From: Pseudarthrobacter sp. NamE2
Lineage (GTDB): Bacteria; Actinomycetota; Actinomycetes; Actinomycetales; Micrococcaceae
NCBI RefSeq assembly: GCF_005796205.1
Contig: NZ_VAHN01000007.1
Span: forward strand, 62,001-126,000
Length of the DNA stretch: 64,000 bases
Direction: 5' to 3'
Shown: piece after piece, positions 37,195 to 45,820 of the stretch
Numbering within the stretch: position 1 is the stretch's first letter
How the letters are laid out: each line of letters starts with the position of its first letter
Program-made: the position numbers and the translations under genes
Notes under the pieces: generated by a model
The model's database searches: none
Told to the model about the DNA's origin: nothing
Seen by the model: only the letters and a program-made list of their open reading frames with translations

Positions 37195-38466
37195 GTGACG
37201 GACACCGCATCATCCCCCACTCATGGGTCCCGGCCGCCCCGGACAACAAAGTATGTCCTGATGCTTGGCGCACTTGCCGCGCTTCCGGCTGTAACCACCG
37301 ACATGTACCTGCCTTCGTTGCCCGACGTCGCGCAGGACTTTGAAACCAGCCAGGCTGCCGCCCAGCTGACATTGTCCGGCACCCTCCTCGGCGGAGGGGT
37401 GGGCCAGCTGGTTATCGGCCCGTTTTCCGACCGGTTCGGCCGGCGGCTGCCGCTGATCATCGGGATTTCACTGCACATCCTGATCTCGTTGCTGTGCTCC
37501 ATCACGCCCAACATCGAAACCCTCACCGGTTTGCGCGTCCTGCAGGGCTTCTTCAACGCGGCGGCAGCGGTGGTGGCCATCGCGGTCATCCGGGACCGTT
37601 TCGTGGGTTCCGCAGCCGCCCGGCTGCTGTCCCGCCTGATGCTGGTGATCGGCGTCGCCCCGCTCTTCGCCCCCACGATAGGCCAGGCCATCGCGGGACT
37701 CTGGCACTGGCGGGCCGTCTTTTATGCGCTGGCGCTCATCGGCGTGCTCCTTGTGGCCATCGTGTGGAAATTCATGCCGGAGACGCTGCCCGAGGACAGG
37801 CGGAGCCCCGGGCGCCCAGGGCATGTCGCCGGGGCCTACTGGGCGCTGCTGCGGGACAAACACTTTATGGCGCTGGCCGTCATCCCGGGGTTGGGCCTTG
37901 CCCTGATCATGAGCTACGTGGTGGGTTCACCCTTCGTATTCCAGAACGAGTACGGCTTCACGGAGCAGCAGTTCGCGCTTGCCTTCGCCCTGAACGGCGC
38001 GGCACTTGTCCTCTCGGCACAGCTCAACGCAGCGCTGGTCCGGAAATTCCCGCCGGTCCGCCTCCTGCGCACCGCTGTCCTCGTCCAGCTGGCGCTTGCC
38101 ATGCTGCTCCTCGCGGTGGTGGCCACCGGCGCCGGCGGCGCGTTCGGCCTCATGGCGGGACTGTGGCTTGTCCTGGCCGCGCAGGGAATGATTCCGGCCA
38201 ACGCCTCGGTGCTCGCGCTGCACAACTACGGGCATATGGCCGGAACTGCGGCAGCCGTGATCGGCGCCTTGCAGTCCGGCGTGGCGGGCCTGGTGAGCCC
38301 GCTGGTGGGGCTGTTGGGCGGCACGGCTTTCTCGATGGTCAGCGTGATGATCGGCAGCTGCCTCCTGACCGTTGCGGTGCTGGCGGCCGGAACGTCCGCC
38401 TACCGCAAGGGCGGCTGGCCGGAGTCCGCAGAGCGCAGCGGCGAGCGCCTGCCAGCCGATGACTAG
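37195..38466 (+). CDS. MFS multidrug efflux transporter, Bcr/CflA type
   Basis: A 423-residue drug:proton antiporter with about twelve spans. The DHA1 signature TTDMYLPSLPDVAQDF lies in the first span and the motif GPFSDRFGRRLPLIIG in the loop between spans 2 and 3; LRVLQGFFNAAAAVVAIAVIRD follows. The family includes Bcr (bicyclomycin) and CflA; the actual substrate is unknown. It starts at GTG with TAGGTT 6 bp upstream and no Shine-Dalgarno, consistent with a leaderless mRNA. Convergent with the cardiolipin synthase gene. Confidence 0.92.
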   Translation: MTDTASSPTHGSRPPRTTKYVLMLGALAALPAVTTDMYLPSLPDVAQDFETSQAAAQLTLSGTLLGGGVGQLVIGPFSDRFGRRLPLIIGISLHILISLLCSITPNIETLTGLRVLQGFFNAAAAVVAIAVIRDRFVGSAAARLLSRLMLVIGVAPLFAPTIGQAIAGLWHWRAVFYALALIGVLLVAIVWKFMPETLPEDRRSPGRPGHVAGAYWALLRDKHFMALAVIPGLGLALIMSYVVGSPFVFQNEYGFTEQQFALAFALNGAALVLSAQLNAALVRKFPPVRLLRTAVLVQLALAMLLLAVVATGAGGAFGLMAGLWLVLAAQGMIPANASVLALHNYGHMAGTAAAVIGALQSGVAGLVSPLVGLLGGTAFSMVSVMIGSCLLTVAVLAAGTSAYRKGGWPESAERSGERLPADD

Positions 38467-38472
38467 CGGCGC

Positions 38473-39912
38473 CTATTGCACCGTCGCGGTCAGCCGCGCC
38501 ACGTTATCCACATAGCGGGCGGCGAGCGGCCGCTTGATCCAGTCCGAGAGCCGCAGCTCGTGGGAGATGTCCCGGTAGGTATCCTCCACGGCCCGCATCT
38601 TGGCGACAATGTCCTCACCGAGCAGCATCACGGACACTTCCAGGTTGAGGGAGAAGGACCTCATGTCCATGTTGCTGGAACCCAGGACCGCCACCTCGTC
38701 GTCGATGGTGAAGTGCTTGGCATGCAGCACGAACGGAGCCTTGTAGAGGTAGATCCTGACCCCGGCTTCGAGGAGCGCCTCGTAGTAGGAACTCTGTGCG
38801 TGGTGGACCAGGAACTGGTCACCCTTCTCGGAGACGAACAGCTCCACGTCCACCCCCCGCTGGGCCGCCGTGGTGATGGCGTACAGCAAGGAATCGTCCG
38901 GCACGAAGTAGGGGCTGCAGATGGAGATGCGGTGCTGGGCCGAATAGATCAACGTATTGAACAGGCGCAGGTTGTTTTCGGTGCTGAACCCCGGGCCGCT
39001 GGGCACCACCTGGGCGGTGACGTTGCCCGGGTGGTGGTCAGCGGGCAGCTGCAGCTGGTCTTCCAGCGATTCGTCGGTCTCGCTGAGCCAGTCGGTGGCG
39101 AAGACAACATTCAGGGTGGTGACAATGGGCCCGCGCAGGCACGCCATCAGTTCGATCCATTCGCGCCCGGCCTTGCGGTGCCGGGGGTTGTTGTAGGAGG
39201 GTTCGATCAGGTTCTGTGATCCCGTGAAGGCAATTTCGCCGTCCACCACCATGATCTTCCGGTGGTTCCGCAGGTCGGGCCGGCGCCACTGGCCGTGGAT
39301 CGGCATGAGCGGAAGCATCCGCTTCCATTGGATCTTGCCGGCTTTGAGCCGCTTGAGGAGTTTCCGGTAGCCCTGGACGCGGAGGGTGCCGATGTGGTCG
39401 AAGAGCACCCGCACTTCAACACCGCGTTCGGCGGCTTCCTCCAGGGCCGTGAGGAGTTCGTCCGTGATGTGGTCCGTGCTCATGATGTAGAACTCTGCGT
39501 TGACGAACTTTTTCGCCTTCCGCACCGCCTCGGTCATGGCCACGATGGAGTCCGGGTAGCCGGGAATGAGGTCCACGGAATTGCCGTCCACCATCGGCAG
39601 CGACCCGAGCCTGCGGTTCAGCTCCGCGGCGGACGTCACCCATTCCGGGCCCGGGTAATGGCTTTCGACGTCGGCGAGCGAGGAGATGCCCGCCTTCACC
39701 CTGTCATTGACCAGCTGCTGTTGCTCCCGCCGCCTGCGCGAGAGTTGGAAATTGCCGAACAGCAGGAACAGGATGATTCCCAGGAACGGCACAAAGAAAA
39801 TGCCCAGCAGCCACGCCATCGCTGTCGTGGGACGCCGGTTCCCGGGGATGATGCCCACGGCAAGGACCCTGATGACCAGGTCGGCGACGCCCAGCAGCAC
39901 CACGACCCACAT
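38473..39912 (-). CDS. cls: Cardiolipin synthase (phospholipase D family)
   Basis: Condenses two phosphatidylglycerol molecules to cardiolipin at the membrane. The 479-residue protein has two N-terminal membrane spans (MWVVVLLGVADLVIRVLAVG, AWLLGIFFVPFLGIILFLL) and both HKD catalytic motifs: HRKIMVVDGEIAFTGSQN and HAKHFTIDDEVAVLGSSN. The ATG at 39912 gives the family-standard N-terminus; the frame extends further but over non-conserved sequence. It stops 6 bp past the convergent MFS gene. Confidence 0.92.
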   Translation of the reverse strand: MWVVVLLGVADLVIRVLAVGIIPGNRRPTTAMAWLLGIFFVPFLGIILFLLFGNFQLSRRRREQQQLVNDRVKAGISSLADVESHYPGPEWVTSAAELNRRLGSLPMVDGNSVDLIPGYPDSIVAMTEAVRKAKKFVNAEFYIMSTDHITDELLTALEEAAERGVEVRVLFDHIGTLRVQGYRKLLKRLKAGKIQWKRMLPLMPIHGQWRRPDLRNHRKIMVVDGEIAFTGSQNLIEPSYNNPRHRKAGREWIELMACLRGPIVTTLNVVFATDWLSETDESLEDQLQLPADHHPGNVTAQVVPSGPGFSTENNLRLFNTLIYSAQHRISICSPYFVPDDSLLYAITTAAQRGVDVELFVSEKGDQFLVHHAQSSYYEALLEAGVRIYLYKAPFVLHAKHFTIDDEVAVLGSSNMDMRSFSLNLEVSVMLLGEDIVAKMRAVEDTYRDISHELRLSDWIKRPLAARYVDNVARLTATVQ

Positions 39913-40044
39913 CGGCGCGGTGCCGGCAAGCGGAAACGGCCACAACACGGAAAAAGCAACCCCCGGATAATGAGCTCCCGGCGGGCGGTTCCCGGCGGGC
40001 ACTTCGCCCAGCTTAGCCGCGCGGCGCCGCACTAAGCTGTAGCC

Positions 40045-40971
40045 ATGACCTCACCTGCCTCGGTTGTTCTCGTTTTCCTTGACCCCGCCTTCCCGGACGG
40101 CCGGCTGGCGGACGCTACGAAGCCGCAGCTGATGGTCACGGACCAGGGTGCCACCCGGGGCGACGGCGTGTTCGAGACAATGCTCGCCGTCGGAGGCCAT
40201 GTCCGGAAGATGCAGGCCCACCTGGACAGGCTTGGGGGCTCGGCAGAGGCCCTGGACCTGGTCATTCCGGAGCAGGACGAGTGGCGGCGGGCCATCGCCA
40301 CAGCCGTGAACGAGCACCGCGCGCAGCATCCGCCTGCCGGGGCCGAGGACGAACTGGTGGTCAAGCTGGTGGTCACAAGGGGCGTGGAGGGCGCCGCTGC
40401 GCCTACCGCCTGGGTGCAGGTGGCGCCCGCGGGAGCGGCAGGCCGCCGCCAGCGTGAAACGGGCATCGATGTCATCCTCCTTGACCGTGGGTACGACAGC
40501 GACGTGGCCGAGCGTGCCCCCTGGCTCCTCCTGGGCGCCAAGACCCTCTCCTACGCCGTCAACATGGCGGCACTTCGCCACGCCCGGAAGCAGGGCGCCG
40601 ACGACGTCATTTTCTTCTCCTCCGATGGCCGGGTCCTGGAAGGCCCCACGTCCACGGTGCTGCTTGCCCGGGTGGAAAAGTCCGACGACGGCACAACAGT
40701 CAAGCGCCTCGTCACCCCGCAGCTGGACAGCGGCATCCTGGCCGGCACCTCCCAGGGCGCCCTGTTCAAGGCCGCCAAGGCGGCGGGCTGGCAGCTCGGC
40801 TACGGACCGCTGGTGCCCCGGGACCTGCTGGACGCCGACGCCGTCTGGCTGATCTCCAGCGTGCGGCTGCTGGCCCCGGTCAACCGCATCGACGGCAAGG
40901 AAATCGGAACACTTTCGCTGCAGAAGGAGCTGACGGCCGAGCTGGCCGGGCTGTTCGCCGGGATCCAATAG
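40045..40971 (+). CDS. pabC: Aminodeoxychorismate lyase
   Basis: PLP-dependent class IV aminotransferase-fold enzyme (308 residues) releasing p-aminobenzoate and pyruvate from aminodeoxychorismate. Features are DQGATRGDGVFETM, the PLP lysine in LLGAKTLSYAVNMAALRHARKQGADDV, EGPTSTVLLA and GILAGTSQGALF. Branched-chain aminotransferase-like function is possible but length and motifs favour PabC. Its upstream partner PabB is the fusion at 23.7 kb. TAAGCT lies 6 bp before the ATG (leaderless arrangement). Confidence 0.88.
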   Translation: MTSPASVVLVFLDPAFPDGRLADATKPQLMVTDQGATRGDGVFETMLAVGGHVRKMQAHLDRLGGSAEALDLVIPEQDEWRRAIATAVNEHRAQHPPAGAEDELVVKLVVTRGVEGAAAPTAWVQVAPAGAAGRRQRETGIDVILLDRGYDSDVAERAPWLLLGAKTLSYAVNMAALRHARKQGADDVIFFSSDGRVLEGPTSTVLLARVEKSDDGTTVKRLVTPQLDSGILAGTSQGALFKAAKAAGWQLGYGPLVPRDLLDADAVWLISSVRLLAPVNRIDGKEIGTLSLQKELTAELAGLFAGIQ

Positions 40972-41034
40972 CACGACATCTGGAACATCAGGATGCAGGA
41001 CCGCCGGCGCGCTTCTTTGGAGTAGTTCCGGGAC

Positions 41035-41739
41035 CTAGCCGGTCCGCCGGGCCAGCTGGGCTTCCAGCCCGGTGAGCCGGATGGTCAGTCCCTGGTCCAG
41101 TTCCTCGGACCCGTCGTAGTCGGCAAGGGCAGGCGCCAGGGCGCGGAGCCTCGGGAAGTCCTTTGCCGGGAGCCGGTGCAGGCCCAGCCGGAGCAGCGCC
41201 TCGCTTTCTTCCGGATCCACAATGAACTCCTGCAGCTCGTTCAGGATGTGGCCATAAAGGAACCCGTAGTACGCGCGGTAGACGTGCAGGGCGTCTGAGG
41301 GTTCGAACCCTGCGGCGATCAACAGGGAAAGGATCTGCTCGAGCGGGCGGAGGGTGCCGAGGGGTCGCATTCCCAGCGGCGTGGACAGCGGCCTGGTGAC
41401 CAGCAGCGGCACCACGTGGGGGTGCTGGAGTGCCAGCTTGCGGAAGTCGTGGGCGAGGAGCCGGAGTTGTACCTTCCAATCGGGGTCTCCGGGCTGGATG
41501 GAGAGTTCATCCAGGACGAGCTCGGCCACGCCGTCAAGAAGTGCCGCACGGCTCTCCGCGTACCGGTAGAGGCTCATCGGGTCACAGCCCAGCCTTTGGC
41601 CGAGGCGGCGCATGGTCAGTGCGTCAATGCCTTCAGCGTCCACCAGTTCCAGCGCCTTGGACAGCACTGCGTCCCTGCTGAGCGGCGGCTTTTGACTGCC
41701 GGAGCTGCGGCGGCTTTTGGCCCGGTTTGCGGATCCCAT
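41035..41739 (-). CDS. TetR family transcriptional regulator
   Basis: A 234-residue repressor with an N-terminal TetR helix-turn-helix (LSRDAVLSKALELVDAEGIDALTMRRLGQRLGCDPMSLYRY) and a TetR_C_1-type effector domain (about 80-210), the class that includes tetracycline-resistance regulators. The start is uncertain: ATG 41739 is chosen, TTG 41751 adds four residues; neither has a strong ribosome site. The palindrome TCTACAGTGTAGA at 41817-41829 is a likely operator, implying autoregulation; no exporter gene is divergent from it. Confidence 0.88.
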   Translation of the reverse strand: MGSANRAKSRRSSGSQKPPLSRDAVLSKALELVDAEGIDALTMRRLGQRLGCDPMSLYRYAESRAALLDGVAELVLDELSIQPGDPDWKVQLRLLAHDFRKLALQHPHVVPLLVTRPLSTPLGMRPLGTLRPLEQILSLLIAAGFEPSDALHVYRAYYGFLYGHILNELQEFIVDPEESEALLRLGLHRLPAKDFPRLRALAPALADYDGSEELDQGLTIRLTGLEAQLARRTG

Positions 41740-41816
41740 TGTTTTGTCCAAGAGTGGGTGCGGCCTTCCGGAGGGTCATTCCAAGCACTTGCCGGAAGCG
41801 TGGTCTACGGGTAAAG

Positions 41817-41829
41817 TCTACAGTGTAGA
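41817..41829. promoter_or_regulatory. TetR-type operator
   Basis: TCTACA-G-TGTAGA, two perfect 6-bp arms around one central base, about 80 bp upstream of the TetR start. The TCTACA/TGTAGA arms are typical for regulators with the TetR_C_1 domain. The rest of the 41.74-41.96 kb gap shows no further clear signal. Confidence 0.65.
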
Positions 41830-41962
41830 TCGGGCGTAAGCCTCACGTGGGGTCCCAGTTTTCCGCAGGACCCAGTCACACTCCACTGCCTCCGTGCAAG
41901 GCACTGAAGTCCGTTGCTGTAGTCCCACGGCAGCGTCACGCACTTAGCGAAGGGACGCCTTC

Positions 41963-42217
41963 ATGGCACATTCGCAGTTCGACACTTTTCTCCAGGAAGC
42001 CACCTACCTCGACCAGGCCCCTGGATATACGCTCAACCGTGACCGCCTTTACGGCCTCTACACCAGCTGGTGCTTCATCAACCAGCAGGTGCTCGGCAAT
42101 GAGGACAGTTTCTGGGCAGCGATGAACAGCCGGATCGACCCGGACCACAACAATCTCCGCATGAAGGGTCCGGCGGCAACCGATTACATCCTCACAAGCC
42201 GCCCCGACCTGGTCTAG
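41963..42217 (+). CDS. Small protein of unknown function
   Basis: An 84-residue soluble protein opening MAHSQFDTFLQEATYLDQAP and containing LYGLYTSWCFINQQ and the end TDYILTSRPDLV. It is rich in aromatic residues and predicted mostly helical. The ATG is preceded by GAAGGGA, and a perfect terminator follows the stop, supporting a real single-gene unit. I do not recognise a family. Confidence 0.7.
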   Translation: MAHSQFDTFLQEATYLDQAPGYTLNRDRLYGLYTSWCFINQQVLGNEDSFWAAMNSRIDPDHNNLRMKGPAATDYILTSRPDLV

Positions 42218-42227
42218 GGCCAAAGCC

Positions 42228-42273
42228 AAAAAAGCGTGAACCGCCGGCAGCTGCCGGCGGTTCACGCTTTTTT
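42228..42273. terminator. Perfect bidirectional terminator
   Basis: A perfect 46-bp palindrome: AAAAAAGCGTGAACCGCCGG and its exact complement meet with almost no loop, ending in TTTTTT. It separates the small gene at 41963 from the convergent GH26-like/OpgC gene and ends both. Confidence 0.95.
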
Positions 42274-42297
42274 AGTTCCGCCTGGCAGGGACCATGG

Positions 42298-44775
42298 CTA
42301 CGTCGGAATGATCTTGAAGAGGAACCTGGTCCGCACCATGACCCAGAGCAGCCCCAGCACCACGGCGTAGGCAAGGGTGTTGAGCAGAATGTTCTCCTGC
42401 TGCAAAACGGGGATATTGGCTACGACGGCGATCAAAACCACGTGCATGATGAACACGTAGAGCGTGGCGCGGCCCAGCGGAATCAGGAACCACCCGAGGG
42501 CGCGCTGCACCGGTTTCCAGAAGACCGTGAGGAAGGCGTAAGCCGCCACCACCAGCACCAGGACATTGAGCAGCCGGCCGGGTGCCAGGTAGGTCCGGGC
42601 AAACAGCGCATCGTAGGCGGCGCGGTACAGCGTGTCCGGGATGAGGGCCAGGCGGACATCGAATCCGTTGGCCAGGTACGGGTTGCCCCAGGACAGGAAG
42701 GCGAAGAGGAAGGCGAGCGCGGTGCAAGCGGCCACCATCCAGGTCCGCGCCGAGAGCCACGTAACAATGCTGCGCCTATGAAATCCGGCCACAAGGCCGA
42801 TCACGAACAGCACCTGCCACACGAGCAGCGGAAATGAGTCCTCGAACTGCGAGGGCAGCAGCCGGAAACGGGTGGTTGATCCTACCGCGTAAACCGCGAG
42901 TGTCCCTGCCAGCACCCACCAGGCCTTGCCCCGGTTGAGCGCCCAGAGGATCAGCGGGCCGGCCAGGAGCAGCACCACATACAGTCCCATGACGTTGAAC
43001 TGCCACGGGCCGAACTGGAGCAGCAGGATGGCGGGAAGGATTTGCGGCGGTACCGGGAACTGGAACAGTGACTCCATGCCGGCATAGAGGTCGTAGGTCC
43101 GTCCGGCGCCGTCGTGCCCTGCCCCGCCGGTGCCCTGGTCCACGAAGGTAGTGAGCGCCTCGGACCGGAAGATGGGCAGCAGGGACACCAGGAAGACCCC
43201 AACCAGGACCACCAGGGCCGTCAGGTAGAGCTTGCCGGCGCGCCTGGAGGTCAGATCCACCACCGAGCCGAACTCGTCCTTCACCCGGGGCCCGTAGACC
43301 ATGCCCACCACCAGTCCGGAGAAGAGCACGAACAGTTCGGCACCTGACACAAAGCCGACGGCTTCCTGGGTGAGCAGCTGGAACAGGGATGTCATGCCCA
43401 GGTGATTCACCACCACGAACACGATGGCCAGCCCGCGCAGCAGGTCCACGCGCGAGTCCCGGTTGGACGGGTCTGCGTAGCCCCAGTGTGTTGCGGCGTT
43501 GACGCGGCGGGGGATCTGCCACAATGCCACCAGCAGGATGAGGAGTGCGGCCCCTACGGTCCAGGCGGCGGCGCCGGCCAGTGTGTTGGCACGGACGTAC
43601 CCGCCACCGGCAGTGACTTCGGTGACCGGGCCCGTCACCACGGACGAGGACTCGATCCGCTCCAGCGCGGCCTTGGCGATGCCCGGGTTGCCGGTCAGGA
43701 GCCAGTCGATGCTGGCCACCCCGGTATCCCTGGTGCTGGTCCGTTCGTCCCATACGATGGCGGCCGTCCTGGCAAAGTCTGCGGACGTGGCCACCCCCAC
43801 CACCTGGTTCCACCAGTCGACTTTGATGTCACCCTCGGGCGCACCGCCGGAGGCAGGGCTGTAGAAGGCTGCGGTCTGCAGGAGGAACGGTTTTTTCCGG
43901 TCCACGGCGTAGGTGCCATAGAAGTTCTCGCCACCGGGCGCAGTCAGCATCTCCTGCAGTTCACCCGCTCGTGGAAAGGTGTTGACGGCTGCGCCGCCTG
44001 CAGTGTCATCGTGGTAGGCGGTCAGACCCACCCAGTCAACGGCGTCGTCACCGGGGTAAAAGGGTTCGTAGGCACTGTCGGATCCGTCCCAGGCGCCGTC
44101 GCCGTTCGTGTCCAGCAGGGCGAAGCCTTCACTTCCGGGGGCCGGGGCGTTCCGGTTCCGGTCAAAGGGGTAGTCCTTGCCTAGGTAGGGCTCCCATACC
44201 AGGATGGCGCTGCCGCCGTCGGAATCCTTGAAGGCGGACGAAACCGCCCTGAAGGCGTCCCGGTACGCGGCAGGCTGCTGGCCCCATTCCACCCAGCTGG
44301 CGTTCATGTCCGGCGCAAACCGGACCAGCACCTCCCCGATGAACCCGGATGTCAGGTTCCGGACCTCGCCGGCGAACGCCTCAGCAGCCGCAGCATCGAT
44401 CTGGTCGAGGGGTACCGTGGGCTTCACGGTCAGCATCGCGTGCGCGCCCTGCAGCGACGCCTGCTCCAGGAAACCCCGGATGTCGTCCTGCTCGGAGGGA
44501 CGGTAGGGAAACGCGAGATCATGCCCGAAAACGGCAGGCGAAGTGCCTAGGCGTTCAGCAAAACCGGCGGCTGTATCCTCGCCCCACTCCAGGACCGCAC
44601 CGAGCAGCGGCTTGCCCTCGTCCGTGACAGGTTCCGCCGCCCGCGCCGCTCCGGAGGGAAGGAAAACTGCCAGCAGCGCAACAAACAGGGCGGCAAGGAA
44701 CGCTGCCAGCGCACGGAGACGGGGGACCCGGAGTGGACTGGTACGGCGTCGTGGCGCGACCGCGCGCGTGTTCAT
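42298..44775 (-). CDS. GH26-like domain fused to OpgC-type membrane acyltransferase
   Basis: An 825-residue fusion. A signal anchor (about 20-47) leads to an extracellular region (about 55-380) resembling GH26 glycosidases: VLVRFAPDMNASWVEWG aligns with the RF.EMNG.W signature but has D156 where the acid/base glutamate belongs, and the segment where the nucleophile is expected (KPFLLQTAAF) has no glutamate. An EF-hand-like loop lies at 222-233 (DTNGDGAWDGSD). After a membrane span (about 402-420) come ~10 spans of OpgC/acyltransferase_3 type (DLLRGLAIVFVVVNH, LFVLFSGLVVGMVYGPRV). It probably modifies a surface glycan, with the GH26-like part binding it. Confidence 0.85.
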   Translation of the reverse strand: MNTRAVAPRRRTSPLRVPRLRALAAFLAALFVALLAVFLPSGAARAAEPVTDEGKPLLGAVLEWGEDTAAGFAERLGTSPAVFGHDLAFPYRPSEQDDIRGFLEQASLQGAHAMLTVKPTVPLDQIDAAAAEAFAGEVRNLTSGFIGEVLVRFAPDMNASWVEWGQQPAAYRDAFRAVSSAFKDSDGGSAILVWEPYLGKDYPFDRNRNAPAPGSEGFALLDTNGDGAWDGSDSAYEPFYPGDDAVDWVGLTAYHDDTAGGAAVNTFPRAGELQEMLTAPGGENFYGTYAVDRKKPFLLQTAAFYSPASGGAPEGDIKVDWWNQVVGVATSADFARTAAIVWDERTSTRDTGVASIDWLLTGNPGIAKAALERIESSSVVTGPVTEVTAGGGYVRANTLAGAAAWTVGAALLILLVALWQIPRRVNAATHWGYADPSNRDSRVDLLRGLAIVFVVVNHLGMTSLFQLLTQEAVGFVSGAELFVLFSGLVVGMVYGPRVKDEFGSVVDLTSRRAGKLYLTALVVLVGVFLVSLLPIFRSEALTTFVDQGTGGAGHDGAGRTYDLYAGMESLFQFPVPPQILPAILLLQFGPWQFNVMGLYVVLLLAGPLILWALNRGKAWWVLAGTLAVYAVGSTTRFRLLPSQFEDSFPLLVWQVLFVIGLVAGFHRRSIVTWLSARTWMVAACTALAFLFAFLSWGNPYLANGFDVRLALIPDTLYRAAYDALFARTYLAPGRLLNVLVLVVAAYAFLTVFWKPVQRALGWFLIPLGRATLYVFIMHVVLIAVVANIPVLQQENILLNTLAYAVVLGLLWVMVRTRFLFKIIPT

Positions 44776-45002
44776 AGGGACCCCCCCAGATACTGTTCTT
44801 CGGCGACGGGGCGCTGCCCCCAAGAACTGTATCTGGCCGCCTGGCCGCGAAGGGAAAGAAAAACCCGCCCACCTGCGCTGATGCCGCCGTCGTACCTTCC
44901 CTTGCCCCTCCTGCGCCGCCGCCTCCGGCAGGGGGTCCGCTTCAGTTACGCAACATGACGACGGCGGCGATGCGGGCGCCGGTGCCAGATGTTACGTTTT
45001 TG

Positions 45003-45122
45003 GGGAGTAATGAGTACCGGCGCCAAGCCCTGACTGGCCGGTCGGCAACCCTCCTTCCGCGGCGGGGTGCCTCAGGTGAATACTCGGCATATCGACCGTA
45101 TTCGAGCTGCAAGCGTGAGAGA
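45003..45122 (+). ncRNA. SAM-IV riboswitch
   Basis: The block TAATGAGTACCGGCGCCAAG, then CCTGACTGGCCGGTCGGCAA, CCCTCCTTCCGCGGCGGGGT and GCCTCAGGTGAATACT has the conserved core of SAM-I/IV aptamers, and the downstream GCAAGCGTGAG matches the 3' conserved part peculiar to SAM-IV. P1 pairs AGTA (45006) with TACT (45083). It precedes the DUF1737-rhodanese-metZ operon and should shut it off when S-adenosylmethionine is plentiful. The remaining 44.78-45.0 kb holds the divergent promoters, not resolved here. Confidence 0.9.
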
Positions 45123-45134
45123 AGGAGATCCGTC

Positions 45135-45413
45135 GTGTCTGACGCGCCTGCCCCTGAAGAAAAGCTGTCCTACCGCCTCATCAGTGGGCCGGACAACCGT
45201 GAATTCTGCGAGCGGATCTCAAACGCCCTCGCCGAGGGCTACGTGCTGCACGGCAGCCCGGCGGCAGCCTTCAACGGCACCAGCGTCATCGTTGCCCAGG
45301 CCGTGGTCCTGCCCGCTGCGATCGCTTCGGCGGATGCGGCCGTCGCCACTGCCGTGGACGACCTGGAAGCAGCCAACGAAGACCTCGAGTTCGACGGCGA
45401 GGGCCACGCATGA
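45135..45413 (+). CDS. DUF1737 domain protein
   Basis: A 92-residue cytoplasmic protein. Residues ~10-60 form a DUF1737 domain (YRLISGPDNREFCERISNAL, GYVLHGSPAAAFNG), followed by a helical, Ala/Glu-rich tail. Function unknown. The GTG follows GAGAGAAGGAG. It is first in the SAM-IV-controlled operon and overlaps the rhodanese gene by 4 bp, tying it to sulfur amino-acid metabolism. Confidence 0.82.
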   Translation: MSDAPAPEEKLSYRLISGPDNREFCERISNALAEGYVLHGSPAAAFNGTSVIVAQAVVLPAAIASADAAVATAVDDLEAANEDLEFDGEGHA

Positions 45414-45820
45414 GCTACGCCGGGGACCTGACGCCGCAGGAAGCCTGGGCCAAGCTGGAGCAGGGCGCCATCCTGGTGGATGTCCGTACCGAGGGCGAAT
45501 GGGCCCACATCGGCATCCCGGATACCAAAGCCACGGACAATGATCCCCTGTTCATCCAGTGGACGTTCCCGGGCGGAATCCCCAACCCGGACTTCATCAA
45601 GGACCTGAGCCAGCAGGCGCCGGAGGATTCGAACACCGAGCTGCTGTTCATCTGCCGCTCCGGCCAGCGCTCCATCGCCGCTGCGATCGCCGCCACGCAG
45701 GCCGGCTTCACGTCCTACAACGTCCTTGAAGGCTTCGAAGGCGAACCCGACCGCTACGGCGAACGCACCGTCAACGGCTGGAAGAACCGCGGCCTGCCTA
45801 CGAACCTGGGAAACAACTAA
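45410..45820 (+). CDS. Rhodanese-like sulfurtransferase
   Basis: A single-domain rhodanese of 136 residues that can carry sulfur as a persulfide. The domain has AILVDVRTEGEWAHIGIPD at the start and the active-site loop LLFICRSGQRSIAAA with the catalytic cysteine near 84. The ATG overlaps the DUF1737 stop (ATGA), and metZ begins on the base after its stop, so it may deliver or channel sulfur for the MetZ reaction; that link is inference from coupling. Confidence 0.92.
   Translation: MSYAGDLTPQEAWAKLEQGAILVDVRTEGEWAHIGIPDTKATDNDPLFIQWTFPGGIPNPDFIKDLSQQAPEDSNTELLFICRSGQRSIAAAIAATQAGFTSYNVLEGFEGEPDRYGERTVNGWKNRGLPTNLGNN

Noticed and set aside
39913..40032. Longer N-terminus for cardiolipin synthase
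   Set aside because: The extra 40 residues are Arg/Pro-rich, precede the first membrane span and reach into the pabC promoter; family members begin at the first span.
45003..45122. T-box or other leader instead of SAM-IV
   Set aside because: No T-box TGG specifier or antiterminator; the core and the 3' GCAAGCG block fit SAM-IV.
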